64,000 nt of DNA from Schauerella fraxinea (GTDB taxonomy: Bacteria; Pseudomonadota; Gammaproteobacteria; Burkholderiales; Burkholderiaceae_B): NCBI GenBank assembly GCA_030849965.1, contig JAVDKL010000001.1:1718554-1782553 (forward strand), written 5' to 3'. The position numbers were made by a program, and so were the translations under genes. The notes under the pieces were generated by a model. That model saw only the letters and a program-made list of their open reading frames with translations, did no database searches and was not told the DNA's origin. This document shows, one piece after another, positions 42,327 to 52,175 of this stretch; the stretch's first letter is position 1; each line of letters opens with the position of its first letter.

Positions 42327-43718
42327 TCAATCCTTGAGCTTGGACGGGTCGAGATGCACGCCCTTCTTGCGATTGACCAGCACGGTCACGCCCCACATCA
42401 CTACACCGAGCGCCAGCAACCAGCCGGCAACCTGGTATTGAATGGCGTCGCGCCCCGTAATGGGCAGCACCAGAAACAAGCAAGCAGCCGCGCCCAAACC
42501 GGCAATCACGGTGTTGGTGCGGAAATGCTCATGATCCACTTTGTCACGACGCAGAACCAGCACGGCCACGTTGACGAAGGTAAACACGCCCAACAGCAGC
42601 AGCGCCGTGGTGCCGCCCAACGCCTTGATGGCTTCCGAATCGGTATTGGCCACCAGTGCGATCAGGCCCGCGCCCAGCACCGTGGTGAATACGATGGCGG
42701 CCCAAGGCGTTTGCGTGCGCTTGTGCACCAACGACAGGAACTTGGGCAAGACGCCTTGGTTGGACATGCCGTACAGCAGGCGGCTGGCCATCATCATGTT
42801 GATCAATGCCGAGTTCGCCACAGCAAACATCGAGATGATCGGCATGATGGTGTCCATCGGCAGATTGGGCGCAGCGCGCTGCACCACCAGTACCAACGGC
42901 GTTTTGCTGGCAGCCAACTCACCTACCGGAATCAACGCCACGGCGCAGATCGATACCAGCACATAAATGACGGCGGTGATGCCCAATCCCGTCAACATGA
43001 TCTTCGGGAAGATCTTGTTGGGGTTATGCGTTTCCTCAGCCATATTGACCGAGTCTTCGAAACCGACCATGGCGAAAAACGCCAAACCGGTCGCCGATGC
43101 AACAGCCAGGAAAACGCTCTTGTCTTCTGGCGTGTCGAATGCCACGACGCGCGAAAAATCGGCATTGCCGCCGGCCATGGCATAGAAGCCCAGACCGATC
43201 ACCAACAACAACCCCGTCAGCTCGACGAGCGTGAGCACGACGTTGAATTTCACACTTTCGGATGCGCCGCGAAAGTTGATGATCATGATCAGCAGCATGA
43301 AGCCGATCGCGCCCGCCGTCACATAAAGCGGGTTGGTTTCGACACCGATGGATACGAAGAGGTTGGCGGCAAAGGCTTGTGACGCGGTCGCCGCAGACGT
43401 CAAACCGGAACACATCACCGTAAAACACACGATGAATGTGAGGAAGTGAATGCCGAAGGCCTTATGCACATAAAGCGCGGCACCGGCTGCTTTCGGGTAC
43501 TTCGTGACGAGTTCGAGGTATGAAAACGCTGTCAGCAACGCTACGCCGAAGGCAATCAAAAAGGGCAGCCAAGCTGCCCCGCCTACTTCTTGTGCCACCT
43601 GCCCTGTAAGAGCGTAGATCCCAGTGCCCAGGATGTCGCCGATAATGAATAACAGCAACAGTTTGGGACCCATTACCCGCTTGAGTGGGGTATTTTCAGT
43701 CGCGTCCAGAGTGGCCAT
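42327..43718 (-). CDS. APC-superfamily amino acid permease
   Basis: An inner-membrane transporter of 463 residues with about twelve hydrophobic segments. Helix 1 carries GDILGTGIYALTG, the unwound glycine motif that binds the amino acid backbone. FAMVGFEDSVNMAEETHNP, the helix 6 and loop signature of APC/CAT-type permeases, follows in the middle. The ATG at 43718 gives a normal length; an in-frame start 16 codons upstream is less likely. The gene is alone on the minus strand between a repeat array and recR. Its substrate is not predictable. Confidence 0.88.
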   Translation of the reverse strand: MATLDATENTPLKRVMGPKLLLLFIIGDILGTGIYALTGQVAQEVGGAAWLPFLIAFGVALLTAFSYLELVTKYPKAAGAALYVHKAFGIHFLTFIVCFTVMCSGLTSAATASQAFAANLFVSIGVETNPLYVTAGAIGFMLLIMIINFRGASESVKFNVVLTLVELTGLLLVIGLGFYAMAGGNADFSRVVAFDTPEDKSVFLAVASATGLAFFAMVGFEDSVNMAEETHNPNKIFPKIMLTGLGITAVIYVLVSICAVALIPVGELAASKTPLVLVVQRAAPNLPMDTIMPIISMFAVANSALINMMMASRLLYGMSNQGVLPKFLSLVHKRTQTPWAAIVFTTVLGAGLIALVANTDSEAIKALGGTTALLLLGVFTFVNVAVLVLRRDKVDHEHFRTNTVIAGLGAAACLFLVLPITGRDAIQYQVAGWLLALGVVMWGVTVLVNRKKGVHLDPSKLKD

Positions 43719-43821
43719 GGTATTGAGTTTCCGGTTTGCAAAAGGGGCGACGATGCCCCGGCTCAAATGATCGGAAGCGATTCTACGGGATAGAAGTGAG
43801 CGTGGATTTACACAGCGGTGA

Positions 43822-43835
43822 CAAGAAATTTCTTG
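43822..43835. other. Perfect 14-bp palindrome in the permease-recR gap
   Basis: CAAGAAATTTCTTG lies about 105 bp upstream of the permease start. It could be a repressor site for the permease promoter. The 319-bp gap shows no gene. Confidence 0.35.
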
Positions 43836-43966
43836 AGCAGCACTAGAAAGGCGGCGCGGTTTTCATACACGGCACGGCAACACCAAATGGCCTGGACCGA
43901 TTATGGTTGGGTCTGCGAAAGGCCATGTGAGTGCGTGGATGCGTGCCGAAACGACACCCCTGATGC

Positions 43967-43991
43967 AAAAATCGATGCGATCGCATCGATT
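43967..43991 (-). terminator. Rho-independent terminator of the dnaX-ybaB-recR operon
   Basis: AATCGATGCGA and its exact complement form a perfect 22-bp palindrome. On the minus strand it folds as a 9-bp stem with a GATC loop ending in TTTTT. It lies about 45 bp after the recR stop codon. Confidence 0.8.
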
Positions 43992-44037
43992 CGGGAAGTG
44001 CCCGCGCGCCGACGCGTGAGCGCCAGGCGCCTACGCG

Positions 44038-44640
44038 CTATCGGCGTTCCATCAACGCCCAGGCGATCGTACCGGCGTCCACATATTCGAGTTCGCCGCC
44101 GGCAGGGACACCGCGCGCCAGACGCGTGACTTTCAAGCCCCGCTCGCTTAACGCTTCGCTTAAGAAGTGCGCGGTGGTTTCGCCTTCGGCCGTGAAATTG
44201 GTGGCCAGAATGACTTCCTGCACTTGGCCATCCGTCGCGCGCTCGACGATGCGCGCGAAATCGAGTTCCTGCGGGCCGATGCCTTCGAGCGGCGCGAGCC
44301 GGCCCATCAGCACAAAATACAACCCGCGATAGCCATGGCTGGCTTCGATCGTGTTTTGATCGGCCGCCGTTTCCACAATGCACAGCAACGATTGATCGCG
44401 CCGGGGATTGAGGCAGGTGGCACAGATCTCGTCTTCGGTAAACGTATTGCAGCGCGCGCAATGCTTGAGCCGCGACACGGCACCACCCAATGCGCGGGCA
44501 AGCACATCCGCCCCCTGCACATCGTGCTGCAGCAGGTGGTACGCCATACGGCGCGCCGATCGCACGCCCACACCGGGTAAACGGCGCAGGGCTTCGATCA
44601 GGGCTGTGAGCGGTTCCGGCTCAGGCAGTTGCGGATCCAT
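44038..44640 (-). CDS. recR: Recombination mediator RecR
   Basis: Works with RecF/RecO in gap repair and loads RecA onto SSB-coated DNA. The protein has 200 residues. A helix-hairpin-helix ([20 protein letters not shown]) comes first, then a zinc finger [16 protein letters not shown] at about 61-76. A Toprim domain containing [12 protein letters not shown] follows. It starts one base after the ybaB stop and ends the ffs-dnaX-ybaB-recR block. Confidence 0.97.
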   Translation of the reverse strand: MDPQLPEPEPLTALIEALRRLPGVGVRSARRMAYHLLQHDVQGADVLARALGGAVSRLKHCARCNTFTEDEICATCLNPRRDQSLLCIVETAADQNTIEASHGYRGLYFVLMGRLAPLEGIGPQELDFARIVERATDGQVQEVILATNFTAEGETTAHFLSEALSERGLKVTRLARGVPAGGELEYVDAGTIAWALMERR

Positions 44641-44641
44641 A

Positions 44642-44968
44642 TCAGAACGGCAGCTTCATTCCCGGCGGCAACGGCATGCCAGCGGTAACGCCAGCCATCT
44701 TCTCCGACGACGTGGCTTCGGCCTTGCGCAGCGCATCGTTGAATGCCGCGACAACCAGATCTTCGATCATGTCTTTATCGTCGCCCAACAGGCTGGGGTC
44801 GATCACGACGCGCTTGACGTCGTGACGGCAGGTCATCGTGACCTTGACCAGACCGCCGCCCGAAGCACCTTCGACCAGAATGTCCGCGAGGGCGTCTTGC
44901 GCCTTCTTCATGTTTTCCTGCATCTGCTGTGCTTGGCGCATCAGACCGGCAAGTTGTCCTTTCATCAT
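44642..44968 (-). CDS. ybaB: YbaB/EbfC family nucleoid-associated protein
   Basis: A small DNA-binding protein of 108 residues. The helical [19 protein letters not shown] start and the conserved [19 protein letters not shown] strand region identify the YbaB/EbfC family, which forms tweezer-like dimers on DNA. A Met/Pro-rich C-terminus ends PGMKLPF. It lies between dnaX and recR, its standard position. Confidence 0.95.
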   Translation of the reverse strand: MMKGQLAGLMRQAQQMQENMKKAQDALADILVEGASGGGLVKVTMTCRHDVKRVVIDPSLLGDDKDMIEDLVVAAFNDALRKAEATSSEKMAGVTAGMPLPPGMKLPF

Positions 44969-45026
44969 GATGGGAGCGTCCTCGGAAAATGAATGTATTG
45001 GAAAAAAAGATGACGGTGACGCGTGC

Positions 45027-47945
45027 TCAGGCAGCCCGAGCCGCGTCCACGTAACGTATGGAATCGGGGATCACACGGCCCCCGAAATCCGCGACCAGGG
45101 CGCGAACGAACGGATCGTTGGCCACTGCTTGTTCGGCTTCGACTTGCTGCGCCGCGCGCACCGATTTTTCGACCGCATGGGCCGTCTCGTCGCCGGTGGC
45201 GCCAAGAATCACGTCCAGCAGCACCGCCTGACCGAAATGTTCGCACAATACGGTCTGCAAGCGCACGCGGCTGGCACTGTCGGCCAAGGTTTTCACCGCG
45301 ATCCGCAGCGTAACGGTATTACCCGTGACGCCCGACCACTCGCTTTGACGCGCCACTTCGGCCGCCAAACCGGTCACCGGCAAGACCGCTGCCAGGGCGG
45401 GCCAATTGGCCGAGGTCATGTCGGTCAGACGCGGGGTCGAACCCTTGCGGGCGCGGCGCACCGGCGGCGCAATGGGACGGCCGGCCAACGGCGCCGATGC
45501 GGGCGTCGCGGCGCCTCGAACCGGCTCGGGCATGGCGGAGGCGTCAGCCAGCGTTTCGAAATCATCGTCATCGTCCGCGCTCGACATGAACGCGTTGTCG
45601 TCCTGACCGAAACGCATATCGAGATCGTCGTCGCTGCCTGAGCGGCCCGGAGGCGCCGTGTAGCCGTCCTCGTCATCGGGGATGGCTTCGTCGACCCACG
45701 ACGGCGGGCCATCGTCGGTGACCGGCACGGCCGTAGGCGGCGCAGGCGTGGCGACCACTTCCGCCACACTCGGAATCACGACAGGTTCGGGCGCGGTCGC
45801 CTGCTGTGCGGGCGAGGTCGCGCCAAGATCGGGGGTAGCGGCCACAGTTACCGCACTCGGAGCGGTGGCAGGCTGGGGCGCGGCGACGGCAACGGATGCA
45901 GCGGCAGGCGCAGATGCCGAGGCCGAATCCTGCTCGGATGCAGATGCCGACACCGATGCCGGTGCAGGCCCAGGTGCGGGTTTAGGTGCCTGCGCAGACT
46001 CCGATGCCTGCGCAGGCTTGGATGCCGATGCCACTTCCGCAGTCACCACTTCAGCAGGCGCCACTTCAGCAGGCACCGCTGCAGCAGGCGCCACTTCGGC
46101 AGGTGCCACACTCGGTTCTGCTTCTGCAGCGATAACCTCGGACGTGGATGCCGGGCCATCGTCCAAGGGTCGGGCAGCAGCCGCAGCCGCGGCCGCTTTG
46201 GCTGCAGCAACGGCTTGCGCGGATGGATCCATGCCAGCGGCCGACGCGGTCGGCACGCCTGCCAACGGCTCCGGATCGCGCAGCGTGGCGTCAATCGGTT
46301 CGGGCGGCGGCTCGGCCGGCGCGGGTTCGGTAGCGGTAACGGAGGCTTCGCCCACCGGCACGCCTGGGTCCATCTTGGAGCCACCCACATCCCAAGGCGG
46401 CGGCTGTACCGGCTCGGTTTGAGACTGCGGTGCAGCGGCAACAGGCTTCGGCGTCGCGGCAACGGACGCTGCGGCTCGAACGGGTGCGGCAACGGCGGCG
46501 CCCGCGTCGGCTGGAGCGGGTGCGCTCACGGTGGCAGGCGCGGCAGGCGCAACAGGGGCCGAGGGTGATTGCGGCGCGACGGCGGCTGACGCTACCGGCG
46601 CGACCGATGTCGATTTGACTGGCAACGCGTCGGCAGATGCCGGCATCGCCGATTGACGCTCAGCAGCAGTCGGCGCAGCCGAGGCAGCATTGACGGGCGC
46701 AGCCGATGCAGTCTTGACGGGCGCAGCCGAAGCGGCATTGACGGGCGCAGCCACTGCCGCAGGTGCGGAAGCCGCCGCAGGCGCCTCTGCGCTCGGCGTA
46801 CTGGTCGCGCTCGCGGGCTTGCGTCCGGCGGGCGGCGGCGTGGGCATCGGGCCGTCTTCACCCTCGCCTGCCAGGGCCAGCATGCGCAGGCACGCCATCA
46901 CGAAACCGGCGTACTCGTCAGGCGCCAGCGCAAGCTCGCTGCGGCTGTGCACGGCCACGGAATAGAACAATTGCAGGCGATCGGGATGCAGCAACGTTGC
47001 CAGGCGCACGATGTCGCCAGCCACGGGATCCTCGTTGGAGGTGACGCCGGGCACGCGCTGCTCGATCGCGACGCGCGAGAGCAGCACGGCCAGATCGGCC
47101 AACGCGCCGCTGTACGACAGCCCGCGCGTGGACAACTCATTGGCGATATCGAGCACGGCCGACGCTTCCTGGCTGGCCAAGGCTTCGAGCAAACGCACCA
47201 GATGGCGTTGGTCGATCGTGCCCAACATGCCGCGTACCGCGTCGTCGGTGAGATTGCCGGCGCTGTAGGCAATGGCTTGATCAGTGAGCGACAGCGCATC
47301 GCGCATCGAGCCCCCGGCCGCTTGCGCAATCAGACGCAACGCGGGCGTTTCGGCGGCGATTTCTTCCTGGCTCAATACTTCCTGCAGATGGCCCACGATC
47401 GATTCGGGCGGCATCTGTTTCAAGTTGAATTGCAGGCAACGCGACAGCACCGTCACCGGGATCTTTTGCGGATCGGTGGTGGCCAGGATGAATTTGACGT
47501 GTGGCGGCGGCTCTTCGAGCGTTTTCAGCATCGCGTTGAACGCATGCCCGGTGAGCATGTGCACTTCGTCGATCATGTAGACCTTGTAGCGGCCGGCGCT
47601 GGGCGCGTACACGGCCTGCTCCAGCAACTGGGTCATCTCGTCCACGCCGCGATTGGACGCCGCGTCGAGCTCGAGGTAGTCGACGAAACGGCCCGCGTCG
47701 ATCTCGGTACACGCACGGCAAACGCCACAGGGCGTGGCCGTGATGCCGGTTTCGCAATTGAGCGACTTGGCCAGGATTCGCGACAACGTCGTCTTGCCGA
47801 CGCCCCGCGTGCCCGTGAATAGCCACGCATGGTGCAGCCGCTGCGTGGTGAGCGCGTGCGTCAATGCGCGGACCACGTGGTCCTGTCCAATGAGGGTATC
47901 GAAGGATCGCGGCCGGTATTTGCGGGCCAGTACGAGATAAGTCAT
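45027..47945 (-). CDS. dnaX: DNA polymerase III subunits gamma and tau, DnaX, with a very long linker
   Basis: The clamp-loader ATPase. The N-terminal AAA+ part (1-370) has Walker A GTRGVGKT at 45-52 and four zinc cysteines C64, C73, C76, C79. The downstream [21 protein letters not shown] contains the sensor region. A C-terminal domain of about 150 residues should bind the polymerase alpha subunit. The full length is 972 residues against 643 in E. coli. The excess is an Ala/Pro/Ser/Val-rich linker at about 372-820 with semi-repeats such as [13 protein letters not shown]. No A-rich slippery heptamer for gamma frameshifting was noticed. It lies just downstream of the SRP RNA gene. Confidence 0.95.
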   Translation of the reverse strand: MTYLVLARKYRPRSFDTLIGQDHVVRALTHALTTQRLHHAWLFTGTRGVGKTTLSRILAKSLNCETGITATPCGVCRACTEIDAGRFVDYLELDAASNRGVDEMTQLLEQAVYAPSAGRYKVYMIDEVHMLTGHAFNAMLKTLEEPPPHVKFILATTDPQKIPVTVLSRCLQFNLKQMPPESIVGHLQEVLSQEEIAAETPALRLIAQAAGGSMRDALSLTDQAIAYSAGNLTDDAVRGMLGTIDQRHLVRLLEALASQEASAVLDIANELSTRGLSYSGALADLAVLLSRVAIEQRVPGVTSNEDPVAGDIVRLATLLHPDRLQLFYSVAVHSRSELALAPDEYAGFVMACLRMLALAGEGEDGPMPTPPPAGRKPASATSTPSAEAPAAASAPAAVAAPVNAASAAPVKTASAAPVNAASAAPTAAERQSAMPASADALPVKSTSVAPVASAAVAPQSPSAPVAPAAPATVSAPAPADAGAAVAAPVRAAASVAATPKPVAAAPQSQTEPVQPPPWDVGGSKMDPGVPVGEASVTATEPAPAEPPPEPIDATLRDPEPLAGVPTASAAGMDPSAQAVAAAKAAAAAAAARPLDDGPASTSEVIAAEAEPSVAPAEVAPAAAVPAEVAPAEVVTAEVASASKPAQASESAQAPKPAPGPAPASVSASASEQDSASASAPAAASVAVAAPQPATAPSAVTVAATPDLGATSPAQQATAPEPVVIPSVAEVVATPAPPTAVPVTDDGPPSWVDEAIPDDEDGYTAPPGRSGSDDDLDMRFGQDDNAFMSSADDDDDFETLADASAMPEPVRGAATPASAPLAGRPIAPPVRRARKGSTPRLTDMTSANWPALAAVLPVTGLAAEVARQSEWSGVTGNTVTLRIAVKTLADSASRVRLQTVLCEHFGQAVLLDVILGATGDETAHAVEKSVRAAQQVEAEQAVANDPFVRALVADFGGRVIPDSIRYVDAARAA

Positions 47946-48040
47946 GGCGTGATTGTAGAGCCAATGACGTGCCGCTTGCAGCGCGGCGCTTTGAAAAGCG
48001 GATGGATGCTTCGCGCCCTTGAAAATCGGACAACGAAGGT

Positions 48041-48135
48041 GGCGAGCCTTACTCCGGCACTGACCCTAAGCGACTATGGCTGCTTCGTTCCCGACCTGAC
48101 CAGTTTCACCGCCGGACCATGCGAAGGGGCCCGCC
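48041..48135 (-). ncRNA. ffs: Bacterial small SRP RNA (4.5S RNA)
   Basis: The RNA core of the signal recognition particle, which binds Ffh. The conserved apical segment GGTCAGGTCGGGAACGAAGC is intact on the minus strand and gives the asymmetric loop and GGAA-type tetraloop variant. The ends pair (GGCGGGCC with GGCTCGCC). The length is about 95 bases. The position directly upstream of dnaX is standard in Burkholderiales. The 5' end is supported by an extended -10 seven bases upstream. Confidence 0.93.
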
Positions 48136-48142
48136 GGGGTGA

Positions 48143-48151
48143 ATTCTAACA
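48143..48151 (-). promoter_or_regulatory. Extended -10 of the SRP RNA promoter
   Basis: TGTTAGAAT on the minus strand is an extended -10 (TG-N-TAGAAT). It places transcription start at the first paired base of the RNA. The -35 is not obvious. Confidence 0.6.
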
Positions 48152-48219
48152 GAGCGGCGCGAGGGCTGCTTTGGCCCCATCCCTGCGCCGCGCCGGCGCC
48201 AAGCGCTGGGGTTTTACAC

Positions 48220-48750
48220 TCAGCCGTAGAGCATCTCCGGGGCGGGAACCATATCCACACCATAGGCCGAGGCCACTGCCAGAAACTGCTCCCGCGCTGG
48301 GCGACTGAGCGGTACGACATCCGGCAGGCGCTGCCCGGGCGCCAACCGCTCACCCGCTTGCGCGACAAATCGGTCATGACCGCCCGGCGTCATCACGATG
48401 ACGACCTTGGCAGGCAGATCGCTCAGATTGCGCACGCGTTGCGGCGTGCCGCGCGGCGTAAAGCACGAATCGCCCGCCGAGAGATACGACGTGCGTTCGC
48501 CGATCGTGACTTCGAGCTCGCCTGCGACCAGATGGAGGGATTCGTCTTCGTGGCGATGGATGTGCATGCCGCTGTCGCTGCCTGAGGGAAGCGTGCCATC
48601 CAGCAGTGAAAATTGCCCGCCGGTATGGTCGCCCGACAGCAGGATACGGACGCGAGCGCCCAAGAAGGCATAGTCGGCCGGTTGCGTGCTGTGGCGAATC
48701 TTGAGTGCTGGCATGGTGGCGGTGTCTTGTTGTGCGATTGATGAGGTCAT
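48220..48750 (-). CDS. Cupin-domain protein
   Basis: A single-domain cupin of 176 residues. Motif 1 is GMHIHRHEDESLHLVAGELEV at 61-81, with H63, H65 and E70 as likely metal ligands. Motif 2 reads FTPRGTPQRVRNLSD, where the usual fourth-ligand His is replaced by Gln. That may alter or weaken metal binding. A second ATG at residue 13 is a possible start. It lies 16 bp downstream of the GMC oxidoreductase on the same strand, so the two are probably co-transcribed. Its function is unknown. Confidence 0.82.
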   Translation of the reverse strand: MTSSIAQQDTATMPALKIRHSTQPADYAFLGARVRILLSGDHTGGQFSLLDGTLPSGSDSGMHIHRHEDESLHLVAGELEVTIGERTSYLSAGDSCFTPRGTPQRVRNLSDLPAKVVIVMTPGGHDRFVAQAGERLAPGQRLPDVVPLSRPAREQFLAVASAYGVDMVPAPEMLYG

Positions 48751-48766
48751 CGTCGTGATGGAACCC

Positions 48767-50389
48767 TTAAATGCGATGGGCGGTCTTGATCATCTCGGCC
48801 GCGCGCTCGCCGATAATGACGCAGGGCGCCATGGTGTTGCCCGTGGTGATGCGCGGCAGGATGGAACCGTCGGCGACACGCAGGTTATCGATGCCGTACA
48901 CCTTCAGCGTTCTGTCGACGACGGACATCGCATCGCGCCCCATTTTGGCGGTGCAGGTTTGGTGCCACACGGAGCTGGCCGCATCCCGAATAAATATTTC
49001 CATCTCTGGACGGCTCAAGGCGCCGGGCGTCACCTCGCGTTTGACGAACGGACGCATGGCGCTGGAATTGCCAATGTCGCGCGCCACGTCGACGGCAGCC
49101 AGAAGCGCCTTCATATCGGCGGGATCCGACAGGCTGTTGGCGTGAATCCGAATAGGATCGCTCGGCGCGGGGCCGGTGAGCTGCAAGTGCCCGGTACTTT
49201 GCGGACGCACCAAGGTGGGCAACAGCGACCACGAGGTGGCCGGAATGTCATATCGCGCCGCGACCTCGGCGCTTGCCAGCGGAATCCCCACCTGCATGAT
49301 TTGCACATCGGGCGTACCGAGCGCATCGTCGCTGCGCCAGAAAAGATTGGCCTGCACATCGGGATTGGACACCGGCGGCGAGTCGCGGTATTCCCAGATG
49401 CAGCCCATTACCGCCACGTGATCCTGAAAGTTCTGCCCCACACCTGGCAGATGCTGAACCATCCGAATACCGAGTGCTTCCAATTGCGTGGCGTCGCCCA
49501 CGCCAGACTGCATCAGTACCTTGGGCGTATGAACGGCACCCAGAGACAAGATGATCTCTTCCGTGGCCTTGAAGGTAAACGGCCGGGTGCCGACCATGCA
49601 CTGCACGCCGGTAGCCCGTTTACCTTCGAAGGTGACGCGGGCGACCACGGCGCCGGTCAGCACCGTGAGGTTTGGATGATTGACGCGCGACCAGATATAG
49701 CTGCGAAAGATCGACAAGCGCTTGCCTTCTCTCATGCGCACGTCGGCCAACGAGCTGCCGCCGGTGCCCTCCATCAACGCGCCGTTTTGCGCATCGTGAT
49801 TGGGGATACCGGCTGCGGCCGTACTCGCGAGCATGGCATGAGCAATGGGCTTCGGCTGCGGCACGGGCTGCACGAAGAGCAAACCGTCGCTGCCGCGTCG
49901 GGTGGGATCCCCCGCGCCTTGCCAATCTTCGATCCGCCGATAAATGTCGAGCACCGATGTGTAGTTCCAGCCGGGGTCGCCTGCTTGCTCGGCAAAGTGA
50001 TCCCAGTCGCTGCGATGGCCGCGGGCCCATTGCATCGCGTTGATGCTCGAGCCGCCACCCAGCACGCGGCCCATGTTCATCGACAACGCGCGGCCGTTGA
50101 GGGTTGGGGCGGATTGCGCCTGAAACTGCCAGTCGCGCACCGACCCCAGGTTGGCCGGCCACGCGCCGGCTTCGGTGACCTCAGGGGCTGAGTCGTCGCC
50201 GCCCGCTTCGAGCAACAGTACCGACACATCGGGATTCTCGGCCAGGCGCCGGGCCACGACCGATCCGGACGAGCCGGAACCGCACACGATGAAATCGTAA
50301 GTGTCCTGCGCGATATCCGGCAACACGGCGTAGTAGGGCGGAACATGCAAGGTCACGTCGGTCGCGGCGTGCTGGGAAGTAGTGAACAT
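48767..50389 (-). CDS. GMC-family FAD oxidoreductase (choline-dehydrogenase-like)
   Basis: An alcohol or aldehyde-forming flavoenzyme, 540 residues. The FAD Rossmann motif GSGSSG is at 37-42, and the GMC signature GRVLGGGSSINAM is near 115. The catalytic histidine region is SVWHQTCTAKMG, and the C-terminal FAD motif is TTGNTMAPCVIIGERAAE. The ATG at 50389 gives the normal start shortly before the Rossmann fold; a longer in-frame start is unlikely. There is no signal peptide. It is divergent from an ECF sigma gene and precedes a cupin gene. The substrate is unknown. Confidence 0.88.
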   Translation of the reverse strand: MFTTSQHAATDVTLHVPPYYAVLPDIAQDTYDFIVCGSGSSGSVVARRLAENPDVSVLLLEAGGDDSAPEVTEAGAWPANLGSVRDWQFQAQSAPTLNGRALSMNMGRVLGGGSSINAMQWARGHRSDWDHFAEQAGDPGWNYTSVLDIYRRIEDWQGAGDPTRRGSDGLLFVQPVPQPKPIAHAMLASTAAAGIPNHDAQNGALMEGTGGSSLADVRMREGKRLSIFRSYIWSRVNHPNLTVLTGAVVARVTFEGKRATGVQCMVGTRPFTFKATEEIILSLGAVHTPKVLMQSGVGDATQLEALGIRMVQHLPGVGQNFQDHVAVMGCIWEYRDSPPVSNPDVQANLFWRSDDALGTPDVQIMQVGIPLASAEVAARYDIPATSWSLLPTLVRPQSTGHLQLTGPAPSDPIRIHANSLSDPADMKALLAAVDVARDIGNSSAMRPFVKREVTPGALSRPEMEIFIRDAASSVWHQTCTAKMGRDAMSVVDRTLKVYGIDNLRVADGSILPRITTGNTMAPCVIIGERAAEMIKTAHRI

Positions 50390-50588
50390 GGGAAAACCTG
50401 TGCAGAAGATGTCATGAGGAAGATGAATGCGATATGCGCATGACTCCTTAACGCGGGGATTCGGCGCTTTATTCCCTCGCCACATGGTGTTGCGCCTGTC
50501 CGACATGCTGCTTGCGCCTCCGAGGCAAGCGCTGGTACGCGCACGCCCTTAAGCTCTTCGCTTCACTGATTTAGGTCCACCCCACGCC

Positions 50589-51092
50589 ATGACTGCCGAC
50601 GACACCCGTCTTCCCTGCGATGTGCCGGTGATGCTGCCCCGCCTTCGCGCCTTTGCGTTACGCCTGTCGGGCGATCGTCACGACGCGGAGGATCTCGTGC
50701 AGGCGGCGTTCGTGCGCGCACTCGAAGCGCCCGCGCAGCACCGCGTGGGATGCCACACGCTGAAATGGATGTATGCGATTGTGCGCACCGTCTGGATCGA
50801 CGAATTGCGTACGCGCGGGGTGCGCAATCGCTTTCGGGTCGCCTGGGATGACGATGTTCATCAGAACGTGGCGGATCCGCTTGCTACAGCGCCTGACGCC
50901 GCAATGATGTACCGTCAGCTGTTGGACCGCGCGACACAGTTACCGATTGGGCAACGTGCTGTCGTGCGCCTGGTATCGATAGAAGGCTTGAATTACCGGG
51001 AGACCGCAGCGCGTTTGGGTGTTCCTATCGGCACGATCATGAGCCGCCTTGCTCGTGCCCGGCGGGCCATTGCCGCACCCGAGTCCCCGTAG
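50589..51092 (+). CDS. ECF RNA polymerase sigma factor without adjacent anti-sigma
   Basis: A sigma factor of 167 residues. Region 2 includes RLSGDRHDAEDLVQAAFVRALE, and region 4 includes EGLNYRETAARLGVPIGTIMSRLARAR. No anti-sigma gene follows; the next gene is an AraC regulator 36 bp downstream on the same strand. It is divergent from the GMC-cupin pair and may control it. Such sigma factors are often grouped as sigma-70 'RpoE-like'. Confidence 0.87.
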   Translation: MTADDTRLPCDVPVMLPRLRAFALRLSGDRHDAEDLVQAAFVRALEAPAQHRVGCHTLKWMYAIVRTVWIDELRTRGVRNRFRVAWDDDVHQNVADPLATAPDAAMMYRQLLDRATQLPIGQRAVVRLVSIEGLNYRETAARLGVPIGTIMSRLARARRAIAAPESP

Positions 51093-51128
51093 TGCCACCG
51101 AGACGGCCGCAGCGCGTCGTTTCCCCTT

Positions 51129-52175
51129 ATGGAAACACCCCGCATGCGCTCGGAAACCGATGTACTGAAGTTCGACCTCGGGTCGGATGCCGGTGCCGCC
51201 TGGAAGGCGGCGCTGATCAAACACCATGGTTTGTCGTGCACCTTCGACACCGCCCGGCCGTCGGAATCGTTTGCACGCGGCTGGATGCTCGGCAACGTGA
51301 GCGTGACGCAAGCCGGCATGGCTTCGATCACGCTGGCGCCCGCTCGGTCAAGCCTGGCCGACGACAGCGATTGGCTGTTTCTGAAAATAATGACGGCCGG
51401 CTACGTGGATGTCGAACAACGCGGCGACCGGCAACGCTTTCAATCGGGCAGTCTTTTTTTGCTCGATCCGGCGCGTGCCTTTTCCGAATCGTTTCCCGAG
51501 TCGGGGCACATGACCGTATTGCGCGTATCGAAAACCGTCTTGCGTGATCGGGGCTTGCGGGATTCGCTGGATGGCATCGCGGTGCCCGCCATGATCGCGC
51601 CCGACAGGCTCGCCACGATGGATCTGATTCAGTCCATTGCGCGTCAGGCCGACGCCCCCAGCCGCGGCATTCGCGATCTGATGGGCGGGCAATTGCTCAC
51701 CCTGCTCGACGCCATACTGAGCACGACCGGCGCGCCGGTCACTCGCCGTAGCGCACCGGTGTTGATTCAACGCGCGAAGCAGCACATCGCCGAGCATCTC
51801 GGGCATCCGGCACTCGACATCGCCGAGGTCGCCAGTGCGGTGCATATCTCTTCCAAGCACCTGCAGCGGCTCTTTCGTGACAGCGGGCTATCGGTGATGC
51901 GCTACATCCAGGCCGAGCGCCTGGAACGCGCGCGGCAACTCTTGCACGCCCCTGCAATCGTTCCCATGTCCATTCAGGACATTGCCTGGCAATGTGGATT
52001 TACCTCGGCCGCCCACTTCAGCCGCGCATTCAGCGGCTACTTCGGGGCGACGCCCAGCGATGTGCGGATGGCGGGCGCCCGAGTGGGCGTGACGCCAACC
52101 CTCATACGTCGATCCACGCGCCCGCCCGCGGAAAGTACAGCGCGGCTCTCGCTGGACGGCCATCGAGTGCCGTGA
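51129..52175 (+). CDS. AraC-family transcriptional regulator
   Basis: A protein of 348 residues. The N-terminal part (about 10-190) resembles the AraC-binding-like effector domain found in feruloyl/xylose-type regulators. The C-terminal double helix-turn-helix lies at about 215-310, with the hallmark DIAWQCGFTSAAHFSRAFSGYFGATPSDVR. Its last 25 codons overlap the 3' end of the convergent addA gene by 74 bp. The first ATG is used; a second lies six codons in. It is probably co-transcribed with the ECF sigma gene. Confidence 0.87.
   Translation: METPRMRSETDVLKFDLGSDAGAAWKAALIKHHGLSCTFDTARPSESFARGWMLGNVSVTQAGMASITLAPARSSLADDSDWLFLKIMTAGYVDVEQRGDRQRFQSGSLFLLDPARAFSESFPESGHMTVLRVSKTVLRDRGLRDSLDGIAVPAMIAPDRLATMDLIQSIARQADAPSRGIRDLMGGQLLTLLDAILSTTGAPVTRRSAPVLIQRAKQHIAEHLGHPALDIAEVASAVHISSKHLQRLFRDSGLSVMRYIQAERLERARQLLHAPAIVPMSIQDIAWQCGFTSAAHFSRAFSGYFGATPSDVRMAGARVGVTPTLIRRSTRPPAESTARLSLDGHRVP

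Noticed and set aside
41936-42483. Two minus-strand frames reading as hexapeptide repeats through the 18-bp array
   Set aside because: They have no ribosome sites, overlap real genes at the edges, and show no protein-like sequence outside the repeat.
45682-46422. Open plus-strand frame inside the dnaX linker, rich in Gly, Ala, Thr and Asp
   Set aside because: It is the complement of the Ala/Pro-rich linker and only looks like a repeat protein.
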